This document shows, piece by piece, positions 23,450 to 35,606 of a stretch of DNA of 64,000 nucleotides. Position 1 is the first letter of the stretch, and every line of letters starts with the position of its first letter. The translations under genes were made by a program, and so were the position numbers. Origin of the DNA: Plectosphaerella cucumerina (Eukaryota > Ascomycota > Sordariomycetes > Glomerellales > Plectosphaerellaceae); assembly GCA_020746995.1 (NCBI GenBank), contig JAGPXD010000005.1:1178001-1242000 (forward strand). The letters are read 5' to 3'. The notes under the pieces were generated by a model. It saw nothing but the letters and a program-made list of their open reading frames with translations. It did no database searches and was not told the origin of the DNA.

Positions 23450-26013
23450 GTCGGTGGTGGCACAGGTAATGCGCCTGGACAATTAGTGCTCTGTGTTCGG
23501 CGAGAGAGTTCTCAAATTGCAGCCCTCTGCTCGCACAAGGTTGTTGAGTTCTCAAAGGGCAGAGGGAGAGGCTTCGCAGAGGTGGGAGTTGATGGTCACT
23601 GGTATCGAGGGATCGGTTGGTCCTGCTTCAAGTCGAAGGAAAGAAGGGCAACGGAAAATTTTAGTGGGGAACAGATGGAAGAACAGTTTTTAGTTGGACT
23701 ATTCCTGCCGATAAGCCCCAGATTCCTGATAAGAGATCCGATAAGACTTGCCCCACCTTCGAGGTGCATCATCATCACGACCACCACACCTCAAGTTGAT
23801 CCTTCACCAGGCACGAACATGTCTCAAACGTCACATGCGACCAAGTCTGTCTGCAGGTTCACATTGCGCTGAGCGTTAAAAACGAATTCGGTTATCTGGA
23901 GAGAGAACCTTCACCCACTGTGGCAAACAATTCTGAGGCAACCGAAACGTTACCTTCCCTTGTCAGGTTTCTTCACCGGCTGTTAGTCGTCTGCGCACAA
24001 CGACTTCTCGCCTCTCCCTTACAAATAGAACCGTATACTGACAATACCTTAAGAGATTAAGAGCAACGGAGAAACATTGTTACAGGACCTCGCGTGCATG
24101 GTAAATGCAACACGTCGTGGTCCACTAGACGCACATGCCCCGCCATCTGTCTTGAGGCCCTCGACTGACAGCTTCCACGATGTTGCCTTCAACGCCACAG
24201 ACAGCTTGCCTCTGCTCCAAGGGAGCTTTGAAAACAGCTCAAAGTCAGAGAAGCAAAAAGACATACAACACCGGGGATTCGCTGGTCGTCACCGACCCAA
24301 CTACTGGTCCGGCGCTCACCAGTTTAACTAGGGGAGAGCGGACGGGATCCCGTGTTCTCTGGTGGCTATGGTCGTATGTGCTGGGAAGGAGGTCGAGGCG
24401 TCGTCAAGACCTTTGAGATGCCGAGTCCAAACGCTAGGCAGCTTGCGAGGTCTGCCGATCATGGTGGATGACTTCACGAAGACTTCTCATCAGAATCTAC
24501 CTACGAAGATGCTGTGGAATTCATCAACAGCCTCTCTCGGCCCTTCTCCGGGTTGCATTGGCAAGGCCGTCGACGCAGAACGAAAGATCACCGACTGCAG
24601 CATCTTCAACCAGCCACAATATCTGCTGTGGCCTCTGGCCCTCGACCCTCGTGTTGAAGCCAGTGGCCTCGCTATCGGCAAATGCCGTGCCCAATACGAA
24701 AATGTGCTTTCGTGCTGACATGGTGTAGCGGACAGGTAGCAGCCGCCTTCAGGGGTGTGACGGGCCCAGAGACGGGCCAAGTCTGGGTCAAATGTTCCCT
24801 TGGGCTCGAGGATTGGGTGTATTCGATCGTCCTCGGTGATTCGTACATCTCAGCCTCAGCATTGTTGCCGATGGACGCCAGGGCTGCGACTTTATGGCCG
24901 ATGCGACGTCCAAGGTTGGCTCTGTTGCACGCATGCTCGAATCGAAGCCCAGTAGATGAGTGACGTCTGACACAACAAGCTGGCGGGCCTGATGTCACAT
25001 TGTTGACGCAAGGGATCATCTGGATCTTTCAATGGCCTCGGAAGCGGTACCACTCTTCAGATATCTCGGTCCCTGGAAAGGGTTGAGTTTGAATAACGAC
25101 AGCGTCTGGTCAACCATGCAGTCGGATCGCGGTGCTCCACGGCGGGACGATCAGGGCCACAGGTTGGCGGCCAAGGAGGCGGGCAGGGCAGGGCAGTGCA
25201 AGACTACAGTGCAGCTGTCGGTTTCTTGGCCCCGGTGGCGCGGGTGATTGGTCTCGGCAGCAAACATCCGGTGGTGGATAGGGGGTGGCCAGTGCGAAGA
25301 CGAGGGGAGGATATGTCGGCCGGGGGTATTTCCAGAAAGGATCGTCGGTCACGGTAGGGCTGACGACACATCCAACGAAAAGGGAGGCCAAGTGCTGCGT
25401 GATGCAGGAAAGAAAGCATTGCAGCATCAGAGCAACCTGTCCGCGACCACGCAGCGTTTGTCGTCTGGTGCTGCTGTGTCCTGACTCAACTCGACTTCGG
25501 TCCGAACCCCTCAGCGCCAACGGAATTAACCCCTGCTCACTGCAGGCGGTTCAGGCTCAGACCCTTGCCGGAGACAGCCCCCAACAGCGCGCAACGGTTG
25601 GGCCGCAGGAAGCGTGACCCATGCAACCACCAGGACGACAGGCCACTCAGGTCAGAGAGGGGTCGACTGAGAGGGACTGGAAGCCTGAAGCGAGCGTTCC
25701 GGGCCAGGGGATTTGCCGTTGCGGGCTGCGGCACAAATCTGACAATCTCCCGTGTCTGCAGCACCGCCCATGTCAGGTCGTCGTCCGTTTACCGACTGAA
25801 GGGGGCATCTCCAGGCAGAACACATGACAAGCAGCACTCAGCTCAGCCCGACCGAATTGAGCGAACCTTACCCTTGACATCAATCAGTCATGGCCGCCTG
25901 GCGCTGGCGACACTAAAGAGACTCCATCACGTCGACTCATCGACCCAGTCATCGACACCGACAACACCGGCAAACGCATCATGACGGCAGTGAGCGGGCA
26001 GATAAGCTTTGTC
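23450..26013. other. 2.6-kb divergent intergenic region, NAF1 / Zn2Cys6 gene
   Basis: Divergent promoter region of NAF1 (-) and the zinc-cluster regulator (+). No supported gene, tRNA or repeat. Confidence 0.45.
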
Positions 26014-28033
26014 ATGAGCAGCTATGCTGCCAGCCTGCCAGCCCCGCAGGATGAGAGAGGGTAGGGATCGTCTTCGGGATACGTCGCAAGGGAAGCTGAC
26101 GATAAGCTGAACAGAGCAAAGTCGAGCCTGAAGTCTGGGCCGCACATTGTCACCTTTGCGCTTCAGAAGAGACCCCGCGCGACCAGGGCCAGCGTGCCCA
26201 AAGTCAGGACAGGATGCACCACCTGTGAGTTTCCGTCATCGGCTGTCTTCACGATATCATGTACTGACACTTCTCATAGGCAAGTGAGTTCATACGGCCG
26301 ACTCACCCTCGATACTTGCTGACCTTCCTAGGAAACGCCATGTCAAATGCGACGAAGCCAAACCCTCATGCCAACGATGCGTCAAGTGGCAAGGGTTCTG
26401 TGATGGCTACGACTCTCAGACACCCTCAAGCGCCTCATCGCCCGCCCTTACAGACTCAACCTCTTCACCAACGCCCAGCAAGAAGCGAACACCAAGAGTA
26501 TTCAGCCCCCTCCGCCGCACTCGACCAGACACTTCTTTCCCCACCACCATCTGCTCCGCCCCTAGCGAGCACCTCTTCGACGACGACCTCGAACTCCGCT
26601 ACTTCACAACATGGTACCTCGCCCGCGCCCGCACCGGTGGCGGCCTCTTCGACGACGGCGGCATGTGGGAGCAGACCATCCCGCAGCTGAGCCACCACCA
26701 CCCTTCTATCCGCTACGCCGCCATGGCCGTCGGCGCCATGAGCCGCTCCGTCCGAGGAGGATTCATGCCCCGAACAGCAGCCGACATGGCGGCCGACGTG
26801 GACTATGGCACCGACTACGGCCGCGCCCTGTCCTTCTACGGGCGTGCCATGGGCGCCCTTAGGAGCGCGCACCACTCTGACGCTGGGAGTCTACGCGCCG
26901 CAGTTGTGTGCTGCCTACTCTTCATCTGCTTCGAGGCTCTACACGGTGATAGCAGGGCTGCTTTCTCCCATCTCGACAATGCACAGATGATGCTTGATGA
27001 GATGCTCCGGCGAGCAGGTCCGAGTCCCTTTGGCTCCGACGCGCTTGAGAAGGATATGCTCAACACCTTCCAACGGTTCATGCTGCAGTCGTGGTCATGT
27101 GGCGTGCTTCGTCCTCGCCCTCGGGGACGAGGTGCTCCGGTCCCCTGGTGCTGCCGCCGTGTCGACGACATGCCTGCTACTTTTGGCGATCTCGCCACGG
27201 CCCGTCGGTGGTGGGAGGCCACACAACACCATGTCGTCCACTCGTCAGACATGGCCTTCCGCTTCACCCACCTCGACCTTCCCGAGGACCTTGTCGCCGA
27301 ATGCGCCGCACGCGTGCAGAAGCACCTACACCGGATAGGTGGACTCGTACCTGGCGACCCTCCCGACCCTCTTCCGGGCCCCTTCAACGACGATGACGAT
27401 CTCGGCGGCCACCTCTCGCGCTGGTCCACTGCCTTCACCCCTCTATGGGACGCCTGCGTGCAGGGCTCCGCCACCAGCTACGACGACTTCATCCGCGCCG
27501 CCCACCTGCGCATCCAGTATCTGAGCATGTACACCTGCGTCTCTGCACCTCTCTCCTGCGACCACGGCGCCATCGCCCGCATGACACCCGTCTTCCGCGA
27601 GATCGTCCAGCTCTCAGGCCTCGTCCTGGAACACGCCTCTTCTTCCTCCTCCCCGGACGACGATGACGACGACATCCCCGCAGAGGTCTTCACAATGGAC
27701 GCCTCTCCCTCCTGGCCACTCTTCCTCACTGGCATGCGCTGCCGCGACCTCGTCGTGCGCGAGCAGGCTGTCCGCCTTCTGGGTCGTCACCCTCGCCGAG
27801 ACGGCCTCTGGGACAGCCGCATGTTTCACGCCTTGGCCACGCGCAACCGCGCTGTCGAGATATGGAACGCCCGCGAGGGATCGAGGGAGCAGCAGTGGTG
27901 GCGTCTGCAGGCACGAACGGCATTTGTTGATAGTGATGGAGTGTTGCGAGCGAGAGCTCTGACGCAGAATCCGGCTTCGGGGGCTTGGGAGGACGGGGAG
28001 CATGAGGTGGGCGTGTTTATGCATATGAAGTAG
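26014..28033 (+). CDS. Zn2Cys6 fungal transcription factor with 4-nt microexon
   Basis: My model has exons 26014-26060, 26115-26224, 26280-26283 and 26332-28033, giving 620 residues. The zinc cluster reads GCTTCKKRHVKCDE and PSCQRCVKWQGFC (Cys50, 53, 60, 67, 70, 77), all six cysteines. To obtain it, the four bases GCAA (26280-26283) must be spliced between two GT-AG introns (26225-26279 and 26284-26331), completing the codons for Cys53 and Lys54; other splice choices give a stop or lose the motif. The remainder is a C-terminal fungal-type regulatory domain without a recognised ligand. The first exon is inferred: there is no in-frame ATG after the stop at 26062-26064, but an intron 26061-26114 joins ATG 26014 in phase. 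Target genes unknown. The tail is intact up to the stop at 28031-28033. Confidence 0.82.
26280..26283 (+). other. Inferred 4-nt exon in zinc-cluster gene
   Basis: Bases GCAA are flanked by a TCATAG acceptor and a GTGAGT donor. Joining T|GCAA|G gives TGC AAG, the second Cys and following Lys of the Zn2Cys6 motif. Confidence 0.7.
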
Positions 28034-28943
28034 GGATTTGGTACATACATGGCGAGCTTTGCTTGATGAAATAATAATAATGGACCATGTTTTGCTGCTG
28101 TCAAGCACGTGGTTTCTGAAGTGCTCAAGCCGGTGGCATGGAATGGAAAGTTCTCAGGGCGTAGCTTCGAGAAGAGATCGGAGTCTCAAGACACTGACTC
28201 CTTCGCGCTCCCTCCGGAAGGTCGTGTCGTCACTTCGTCAAGTCTGCCAAATCGAAGACACTACTAGTTTATCAAGATGCTACTTGAGAGGGAATGAATG
28301 AGTTGGCATATTCCCTTCATTCAAGACGTCCATGTCAGCGGCGTCACTTTTGCTGTTTCTGAAACCCAAGTGTGAATTCCCCTTCTTCTTTGGTAGACGA
28401 AGACGATTGAGACTGATAAGGATGCCACATAGCCTTGAAATGTGATGGTTTCTTTCTTCCACCTTCGGCCTTGAAAGAGCGCGCGATATCTCACTGGGCT
28501 ATCACCAGTGAGCATGCCATCCTCAACAGTTCTGTAGACCACTTGCACTGTAGCCCCATAGGCCTGTGCTTTCCCAGCCTGTAAGTGGAAATTGTCGATG
28601 GCCTCGCGTGGTAGGCCGCATGCCTCCACGCGGGCCCTGCACCCACATATGCCTGCCATCGCCATGGCGATGTAGTCCCCCACTGTCCAACTTGCTGTTT
28701 TCGAAATGCTACAAGGTTTCAATATGTCCCTTCCCGTTTCGACGGCACCCCATTATCTTTACTCTCTCCTGCAGAAGCTATTCTTTGCATCCAGCCCTCC
28801 CTCCTTCATAAGCCCTCCTCCTCTGCTTTTGCCTTTCTTCTGCCCTCGTCCATCAGCTACTTTTGCTTCTGGGGCTGTCATTACCCGCAGCTTCATCCCA
28901 GTTGCTTCAAGAGGTAGAGCTGCAAGACTATCCTCCAACCATC
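28034..28943. other. Intergenic region before the 28944 gene
   Basis: About 0.9 kb, CT-rich close to the next start (28780-28860). A 133-codon minus-strand frame (28722-28321) is the only notable open frame; it has no recognisable domain and is not called as a gene. Confidence 0.4.
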
Positions 28944-31138
28944 ATGTCCTCCGACTCCAACGGCCACTCTCTGCTACCTCTCATGGCAGACTTGGATCTC
29001 ACCGGTCCCCCTGCCATGAGCAGCTGCGGGAACCACCGAGACCTCATCTCCAAGAGTCAGCACCTTGACCTACGCAGCCTCACCTGGCTTCTATCCAGGA
29101 CCAACCCCGACGGCACTTTTCTCGACATCCCCAGCTTTGATGCCCGCGGCACCCCGAAGCCCGGAGAATGGAGCCAGCGCAAGCGAGAGAAGCTCCACGG
29201 CTTCCTCGAAGCCTTCGCCGCCGTCCTCGAGCGTAACCATGAGTCCATCGTCATCGATACTGGCGATGTAGTCGGCTTCAACACATACGTTGCGACCTCG
29301 TTCCCCTCCGCTGTCCCGTCCACCCTCAATTACATCGTCATCGACAAGGACGAGTTCAACCAGTACAGCCACGTCTTGAACATTCCTCCCCACTGGGTGT
29401 ACGAATTGCTTTGGCCCAAACTCCCCGCCTCCAGTGTCCGCCTCGTCGAGGCCAAGTCCCTCGACAACCCCGTGCCCATGGCCGGCCATCCCGCCAAGTA
29501 CCGCGGTCGCTTCGCCCACTGGGTCATGAAGCACCATCTCGCCCAAATCGACCACAACGTCTTCGTCACCGACGTTTCCTTCGCCAAGCACTTGGGCATC
29601 GTCACGGAGGCCATCAAGGAGACTCATCGCCATGTCGGCAACGCAGAGGCTATCGAAGATGCCCACATCAAGCTTGGCATGTACGTCTACCTGTCCTGCG
29701 GTGCTCGCCTCCTCGAGACTGCCAACCGAGGCTTCGACGAATACTCCTTCGGCCGGATGCTCACCGCCTACATCACCGATGACTACAAATTGGACCCCGG
29801 CGCTCATCACCGCGACTTCTACACCATCAAGGATGTCGACGTCCTCGTCGAGCTGCCCCTTCATCGCCGCAAGCTGACGGTCTCTGAATATGAGAAGCTC
29901 TCCAACCTCCTGAGAAGGGATCTCCGACGCCTCGACGTCAAAGATGACGACCTCGACGCCGCCTTGCATGATAGTCTCATCCATCGTCATACGTTCTACG
30001 ACGCCGGTGGCCGACTCTTATTCCACAAGCTCCTCACCCTCATCATCACCGACATCCAGGGCGCTGCCGACAAGGTCGTCGGCGCCAAACGCGACGTCAT
30101 GGAAAACAGGCTGCGCTACTTTGTCTCCCCGAAGATGCGCGACAGCCTCGCCGCCGACCTCGATCACAACCTCATTCAGGTCTGTCACGCCTGCCGCCTT
30201 CTCAATGTGCTCGCCACGGACTTCCTCCACATCCTCGAGTCGCATGTCATCTGGCTCAGCCAGATCTTCGGCTCCAACCCCAACGCCGGCGGGATGGGGA
30301 ACAAGACGCCGACTACTCGCCGCCCGCCGGGCCTTGTTGACGACTTCGCCGGCCTGAGCCGTACCGTCACCGACCCATCCATGGCCGCTTCGTGCCTCGC
30401 CTGGATCCGTCTCCTCTGCCGTCAGGAGCGCGGCATGGCAAAGCTTCGCCTCCCTCTCAACTTCGACAAGAGGGCCGCATGGAAGCGACACGAAGAGAAT
30501 TTCTCCTTCCACATTCGCCGCGCCACGGTCTGGCATGTCTCCATCACCGCCGCGGCCGACAGCACGACCATGAAGTCCCTTACCACGACCATTGAGGATC
30601 TGGGCTTTACGACCGAGGAGATTCGCCTTGTCCTCAACCAGCTCCTTGAAGAGGGCCGCATCACCAAGTCCGAGGCCGAAAAGAAGGACACTGCCAAGTT
30701 TGGAGGCTGCGTCGGCGCCCTCGCCTCATCATTCTCCTGCACCAGCTGGAGCACCGCCGTACCAATGGCCATGCCGCCGCTGACACTCGTCAAGCCCCCC
30801 CGGCCGACATTACGCGGTGCTTCCACCGTCGCCACATCGTCGCCTTCGGCTCAAACGCGCCCCAAAGCCGAGCTGCCCTCCTCATGCTATGGCGGGCTCA
30901 AGCCATGCCAGTCGTGGGACCCGAGGCCGTGGACGCCAGTGCTCGTTTTGATCACCGCGGTGAAACCCGTTGGGCCCAGACCGACCTGCCTCCCTGGACG
31001 CCCCATGATGTAGCCCGCGACCTCATCTGGGAAGCGGCCTGCGAAGCGCGGCAGCGCGTTCGGGAGATTCTCGACGTCTTGACGGAGGATGAAAGCCAGA
31101 GCTCCAGCTCTAGCTCCACTGACAGCTCCTCGATTTGA
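28944..31138 (+). pseudogene. Unrecognised ~730-residue protein gene with apparent frameshift
   Basis: A long intronless frame runs from ATG 28944 (context ACCATCATGTCC) with good coding character through LGFTTEEIRLVLNQLLEEGR. It continues after about 30724 as low-complexity nonsense to a stop at 31011-31013. The +2 frame then takes over with plausible sequence (for example HIVAFGSNAPQSRAALLMLW and PWTPHDVARDLIWEAACEARQRV) ending in a Ser-rich tail at 31136-31138. Restoring a single C near 30724-30726 (GCCTCATC to GCCCTCATC), or an indel at the C7 run 30796-30802, would join the frames. No GT-AG intron of realistic length does. I do not recognise the family: the protein is soluble-looking, helix-rich, without signal peptide or transmembrane segment. 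It is either a sequencing error in an intact gene or a recently broken one. Confidence 0.6.
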
Positions 31139-32452
31139 AAACCAAAGAGAACTCACCATACCCTACGCCGTTTAGGCTTGGGTACTGTTCTGGTGAGGAG
31201 CGATGTTATAGACTTTATACAGCCCGAGACTAAGGACAGCGATGGCCGTAAGGGAAACAACAACGCTGGGAGAAAGCGAAAGATTTGCCCGAGTTCGACT
31301 TATCGAGAATGCGGAGTAATAACTCTGCGCTGTGGGAGGTCCTAGCGGAGGATAAGGCCTCGGCCTCGATTTAGATGTCCCTAATACTCTTGGTTTCGTC
31401 GCTGGGTATGTTGATGAATGTTTCTCGGACTGCCTCATACTCGACTGCGGGTCGACAACTACGATAATATCCGGCTGACTCGGGCACTGCGCCGGCGTTT
31501 TCAGATTGCGCGCAAGCAATGTCTGAGCGAAATACTCGTGACTATTTCCTTAAATAGGTAGCGATCAGGACAAGACCAGAAAGCTAAGCTGAGGGGTTGA
31601 GGGAACCTACATTACGAGTAGTCGTGTAAAAGAAGCAGTGATTCGTGATAAGCGGTGCCTCTTTCGTAAAAAGTACCCGGAAAACCTTGTCCTGCCTCTA
31701 CTTAAACTCGAAGAGTGGAAACCCCCCCTGGAGCTTCACGATCCCAGGCTAGAGCCGGGGCATTGCTTCTCAAGGAAGGGCGGGAGGGCATCCGACGGGG
31801 ACGAGTTGGATAAGTATGCTAATGATGTCGCCGAGGCTTTCCTCCTTCTGATTCTTGTTCCTTCGGTGGCTGGGGGTGTTGCCGTAGGTCCAAGGGTTGA
31901 CCGGCTTGGCCGTACGAATGGAGAGGTTGTTGAGTGAGCCGATGCCCTTGAGCTCTCGGTAGGCCTTCTTCAATATGTAATACTCGGTAGGATAAATGAA
32001 GTCCGGGTGGGTTTGGCGAACGTTATCGAGGAACTCGTTGAGGTTCTTCGAGGCTTCCTACACGTCCCATTCCCAGCGGTCGTCAAACTCCTCAGGCGGT
32101 GTGATCCGTAGAACGTGTTAGATGTCTCTGGGAACTCCTTGATCTTCACGGGACTATCTCTCAGGACCAGAGGGGGACTGTGTCAAAAAATGGAAAGTCG
32201 TCGTGGACCCATGAAGGGGCTGCGGCGGGAGGTTATTAGGAAAGGTGCAATATGAAAGCTGACTTTTTGCAGCAGACAACCTACCGAAAGTCGCCAGCTG
32301 TGGCAAGTCGCTGATACCAGACATTGACGCAGTAACTCGATTGAAGTGAACACGTTGAATGCCCCAAGGCTACATGCCGATGCCATTCGTCATTCATAAA
32401 CTCTATGTCTCATGTTTGCCTGTACTGTACATTTACATCTCCCCTAGCTACA
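31139..32452. other. AT-richer intergenic region with degenerate sequence
   Basis: About 1.3 kb between the 28944 gene and the ALG9 3' end. It holds the probable gene relic at 31770-32120; elsewhere I see only short frames. Confidence 0.4.
31770..32120 (-). pseudogene. Degenerate gene fragment, family unknown
   Basis: The minus strand carries a coherent protein-like frame, RITPPEEFDDRWEWDV, a TAG (32060-32058), then EASKNLNEFLDNVRQTHPDF and ILKKAYRELKGIGSLNNLSI, ending at a TGA near 31770. A TAA lies just upstream (32120-32118). The mixed charge and aromatic content look like real protein, but nothing beyond this segment is open. GTG TAG could have been GTG CAG by one C-to-T change; alternatively TAG could be an intron acceptor of a gene whose upstream part is lost. 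I do not recognise the family. Confidence 0.4.
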
Positions 32453-34386
32453 TCACTTCTTCCGCTTGAGCAGGCAGTGCTGCCCCCACTTCCTCCGCAG
32501 CCTCTCCGGGACGAAGGGCAGGTCGGGCACCCACAGAGCCCGGGCCAGGGTGTGCGTGTTGGCCGCGTCGAGGAAGGGGACGCACTTGGCTACCTCCCAG
32601 TTCTCCTCATCCGCGACGTAGTCGGGCTCGTTGGGCGGCAGGGGGTCGGTCCGCAGGGGGTACTGGGTGTCGACAAGGAAGTTGCAGTGGCGGAGCTCGG
32701 TGTACTTGCCCGGGTCCTCCTCGTTCTTGTCGTTCATGCCGCTGGTCGGCAGCCAGGCGCCGCTGAAGAGGCCGAAGCCGATGTTGGCCTCGGAGAACTC
32801 GCCGGGCAGGAGGCCTTTGAACTCGGAGCGGACAAACTTGGCGTGCATGCCGCGCGGGAGGAAGTATGAGGTGGGGAATCGGTACCACTCCTTGCCGAAG
32901 CAGACGGTGTCGCCGGCGACGCCAAGGGGGTTCGGGCCATCGTTTAGCGGGGAGTAGATTGCGGTGGGCGCCGAGTATGCCGAGTAGACGCCGTAGACGC
33001 GGGCCAGTCCAATGTCGAAGGACAGGATCAGGGTAAGGGTGACGGCGAGGAGTCTCAGCTGAGCGGGGATCTTGGCGACGAGCGTCTTGGGGTCGCTTTG
33101 GCCGACGAAAGTGAGCACGATATGCGCCGCAATGGCTGCGTTGAGTGCCAGGAAGGGGTAGGCGGGATACATGAAGCGCTCTTCCTTGTGGGATTGCAGG
33201 GTGAAGATGCCGAACCAGAGGTAGAAGGGCGACATAAAGATGATGGCGCGCAGACCCGACTGGAAGCCATGGCCCGAGGGAGAGACAAGTTTCTGGATGA
33301 TGAAGAGGGGAAGCGAGACCAGGGCCAAGATGAACCAGATGTTGAAGTTCAAGGTGAGGTTGCGGAAATAGAAGGTCCAGGGCTCCGTTCCGTACAGCTC
33401 GGGGCCACCGCTGCCACCAAGCACGTTGTACTTGACAATGTTCCAGGGGACGACAACAACCTCACGGTAGAAGAAGGCGTTGACAGCGACATCGAAGATC
33501 TGGGGTGGTTAGCTTCATGGTACGGTGAAGGCGATGTAGGAGCCGACTTACAACCATGAGGACGGCCGCAACGACACCACGACCAATGCGCACTAGGGAC
33601 TCGATGAACCTCTCCTTATCACTCATGATGGCGAGGATACCCTCCTCGAAGAGATAGGGCAGGCACAGCGCGCCGGCAAAGGGCCACCCAAAGATGGCGC
33701 CGGCCGCGAACCAGGCGATGCCCTGCGATGTCTTCAGGCCGCCGCGCCAGTTCATGAAGGAGGCGGCACCCAGCATTCCCGTGTACATGGCGAAGCTCGA
33801 GGGGAGGAAGGCGGTGCTGGCGTGGAAGTTTCCGGCGCTGAGGACGGTGGCGAGGAGGAAGAGGACGCCGATGCGCGCGTTGAGGGTCAGGGTGATGCAG
33901 CAGTAGAGGAGGACCTGGGCGAGGGCGCAGACGAAGGCCAGGGCGTATCGGATCAAGTAGAACTCGCCCAGCTTCGTGCCCTGGGGAAGGATACGGCGGA
34001 TGCTGCCGACGAGGGCGTGGACGCCGACGTAGAACCAGCTTCGGATGGCATATTTGGGGTCGTATTCCCAGGTCTGGAAGCCGTAGCCGTGAGTTAGGTA
34101 GTGGGCGGGCTCGTAGTAGTTGAAGGTCTCGTCGCAGTCTTGGATGGGGGCGAAGACTGCAGAGATGATGCCGGCGGCCAGGAAGCAGTAGAAGGCGGAG
34201 ATGGGCTTGATCGCGTAGGCGCTGGGGATCCTGGGAGGAGGGGTTCAAGTCAGCCATTGTGTCTCAACGAGGGGTCTCGATGGTGGAGGGGCTCGGCTTT
34301 GGGGCGGCAGCATACTTCTTCTTTGCGTGGCTGGCGTCGGGGTGAACGAACTCCTGCGGCTGGCTTTGAGCAGGAGGAGGGGGCAT
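32453..34386 (-). CDS. ALG9: ALG9 alpha-1,2-mannosyltransferase of the ER
   Basis: Exons 34386-34316, 34230-33552 and 33499-32453 give 598 residues, normal for ALG9. It is a GT22 dolichol-phosphate-mannose-dependent enzyme that adds alpha-1,2-mannoses to the lipid-linked N-glycan precursor in the ER lumen. The first luminal loop holds the catalytic acidic pair in CDETFNYYEP (Asp57, Glu58), followed by AHYLTHGYGFQTWEY. Many hydrophobic helices follow, plus the family segment QSHKEERFMYPAYPF. The C-terminus is dibasic (KRKK), consistent with ER residence. Intron 1 (85 nt, GTATGC...CCCAG with a GCTGAC branch site) was chosen because it is the only donor with the right phase; its 5' site is the least certain boundary. 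Intron 33500-33551 is a clear GTAAGT...CAG. Confidence 0.93.
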
Positions 34387-35606
34387 CTTGGCGGCGATGC
34401 TCGGAAGCCGATGTGGTTGTGGAAAAGAGAGCTTGTCGTGGGAGAGGCAATCGATCCAGAAGAACCAAATGGAGGTCACCTCAACATTTCTTCAACGGCT
34501 GGAGCTCTAGCCAACGCGCCTGCAGCCCACAGCTCCTTCCCATTGACCCACGGTAACGGTTCCGGAGGGAAGTGACGCCGTGCGAGGCACTGTACGTTGG
34601 GTGGTCGGTACAGTGCGAGCATCTCCGAAGGTGAGCATCTTCTCTCTTGGCGTTCATTGGCCAAAGCTTCCAGCGCTTCTTTGACGATCCCGTCCGGTCT
34701 AGGTCGGGTGCCTAGTGGATGACGTAGCAACAAGTTTGAAGGTGGTCGCTCGAGCATGTGCTCCTTGGCCTGATCAGGAGCTGGGCTCTGATGCAGTCGT
34801 TGGTGTCGGTTCTCTAGAGAAGTGTCTTTCGGAAGCCTCAGGTGAGCGAGGAGGCCTTGGGACAGTCAGATGCCTCTGGTCATGTTGAGTGGATATGTCA
34901 CAGGATCTCCTCTCAGATGGAGCAACCTCGACTGTGACACCTGTTCAAAGCTCTTTTGGTGGAGACAGCATCAATGAGCCCATATCCTCCGAAAGCAAGC
35001 GTCCAGTTCTTCACAAGCGTTGAAAAATCCAGGTTAGAGCTGAAGTGGCCAAGATGATGCGAGCATGCAAGCCCGGAGACCCTGAGCCAAGATTTTGCAT
35101 CTCTCCGGCTTGGTTGCAGGTGCCACCGAGAAGGGAGGGAAGCTCCGTCAATGACGCAGCAGAGCGCTATTACGCAGTGAGCGTCAGAGGCCTCTCAGCG
35201 GGCAAAGCGCCCGGGAATGTCCTGGAGCCCGTGCTTTTGCTCAGCTCCCCGTCGCTCCTTCCCGCTCCACTACCCCCCAGCCACCACCTGCCCAAATCGC
35301 TTCACCGTTCCAGTGTCCCCGACCCCCGACCCGCACCGCTTTTCCAATTGTCACCTCTCGCTCTTGCCAGCTTTCTCGACACTTCCACAAATCCTCGTCT
35401 CCGCCTCTCTGCTCCCCCGACTGCAAGTCTCACAACACCCCCAGGCACTCCTCGACTGCTTCTCCCTGCCTCACCTCAGCGCCTCTCAACGAACCGCGTC
35501 TGCATCCCGTCTGCAACCTCCCGGCATTCGAGCTCGACTTCTAGTATTTCCAACAATCCCTATCGTCATCGAGCCACATCGCCCGCACCCCCCGAAGACC
35601 CGAACA
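34387..35606. other. Divergent intergenic region, ALG9 / TTS1-POM33
   Basis: About 1.2 kb of shared promoter between divergent genes. The last 350 bp before the plus-strand start are very pyrimidine-rich, with many CT and CCCC runs; no gene supported. Confidence 0.45.

Noticed and set aside
10123..25410. 15-mer GTGCTGCGTGATGCA shared by 10.1 kb and 25.4 kb
   Set aside because: About what chance predicts in a 64-kb window; flanks do not match, so not a dispersed repeat.
28321..28722. 133-codon minus-strand frame
   Set aside because: Some protein-like stretches but no domain, no promoter or splice evidence, and it overlaps the promoter of the 28944 gene. Not certain; kept off the gene list.
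29091..29990. 299-codon antisense frame in the 28944 gene
   Set aside because: Shadow of a strong sense coding frame with GC-rich third positions.
31172..31519. 115-codon minus-strand frame with a hydrophobic C-terminal stretch
   Set aside because: A single hydrophobic stretch is weak support; no family, and the region is AT-rich and degenerate.
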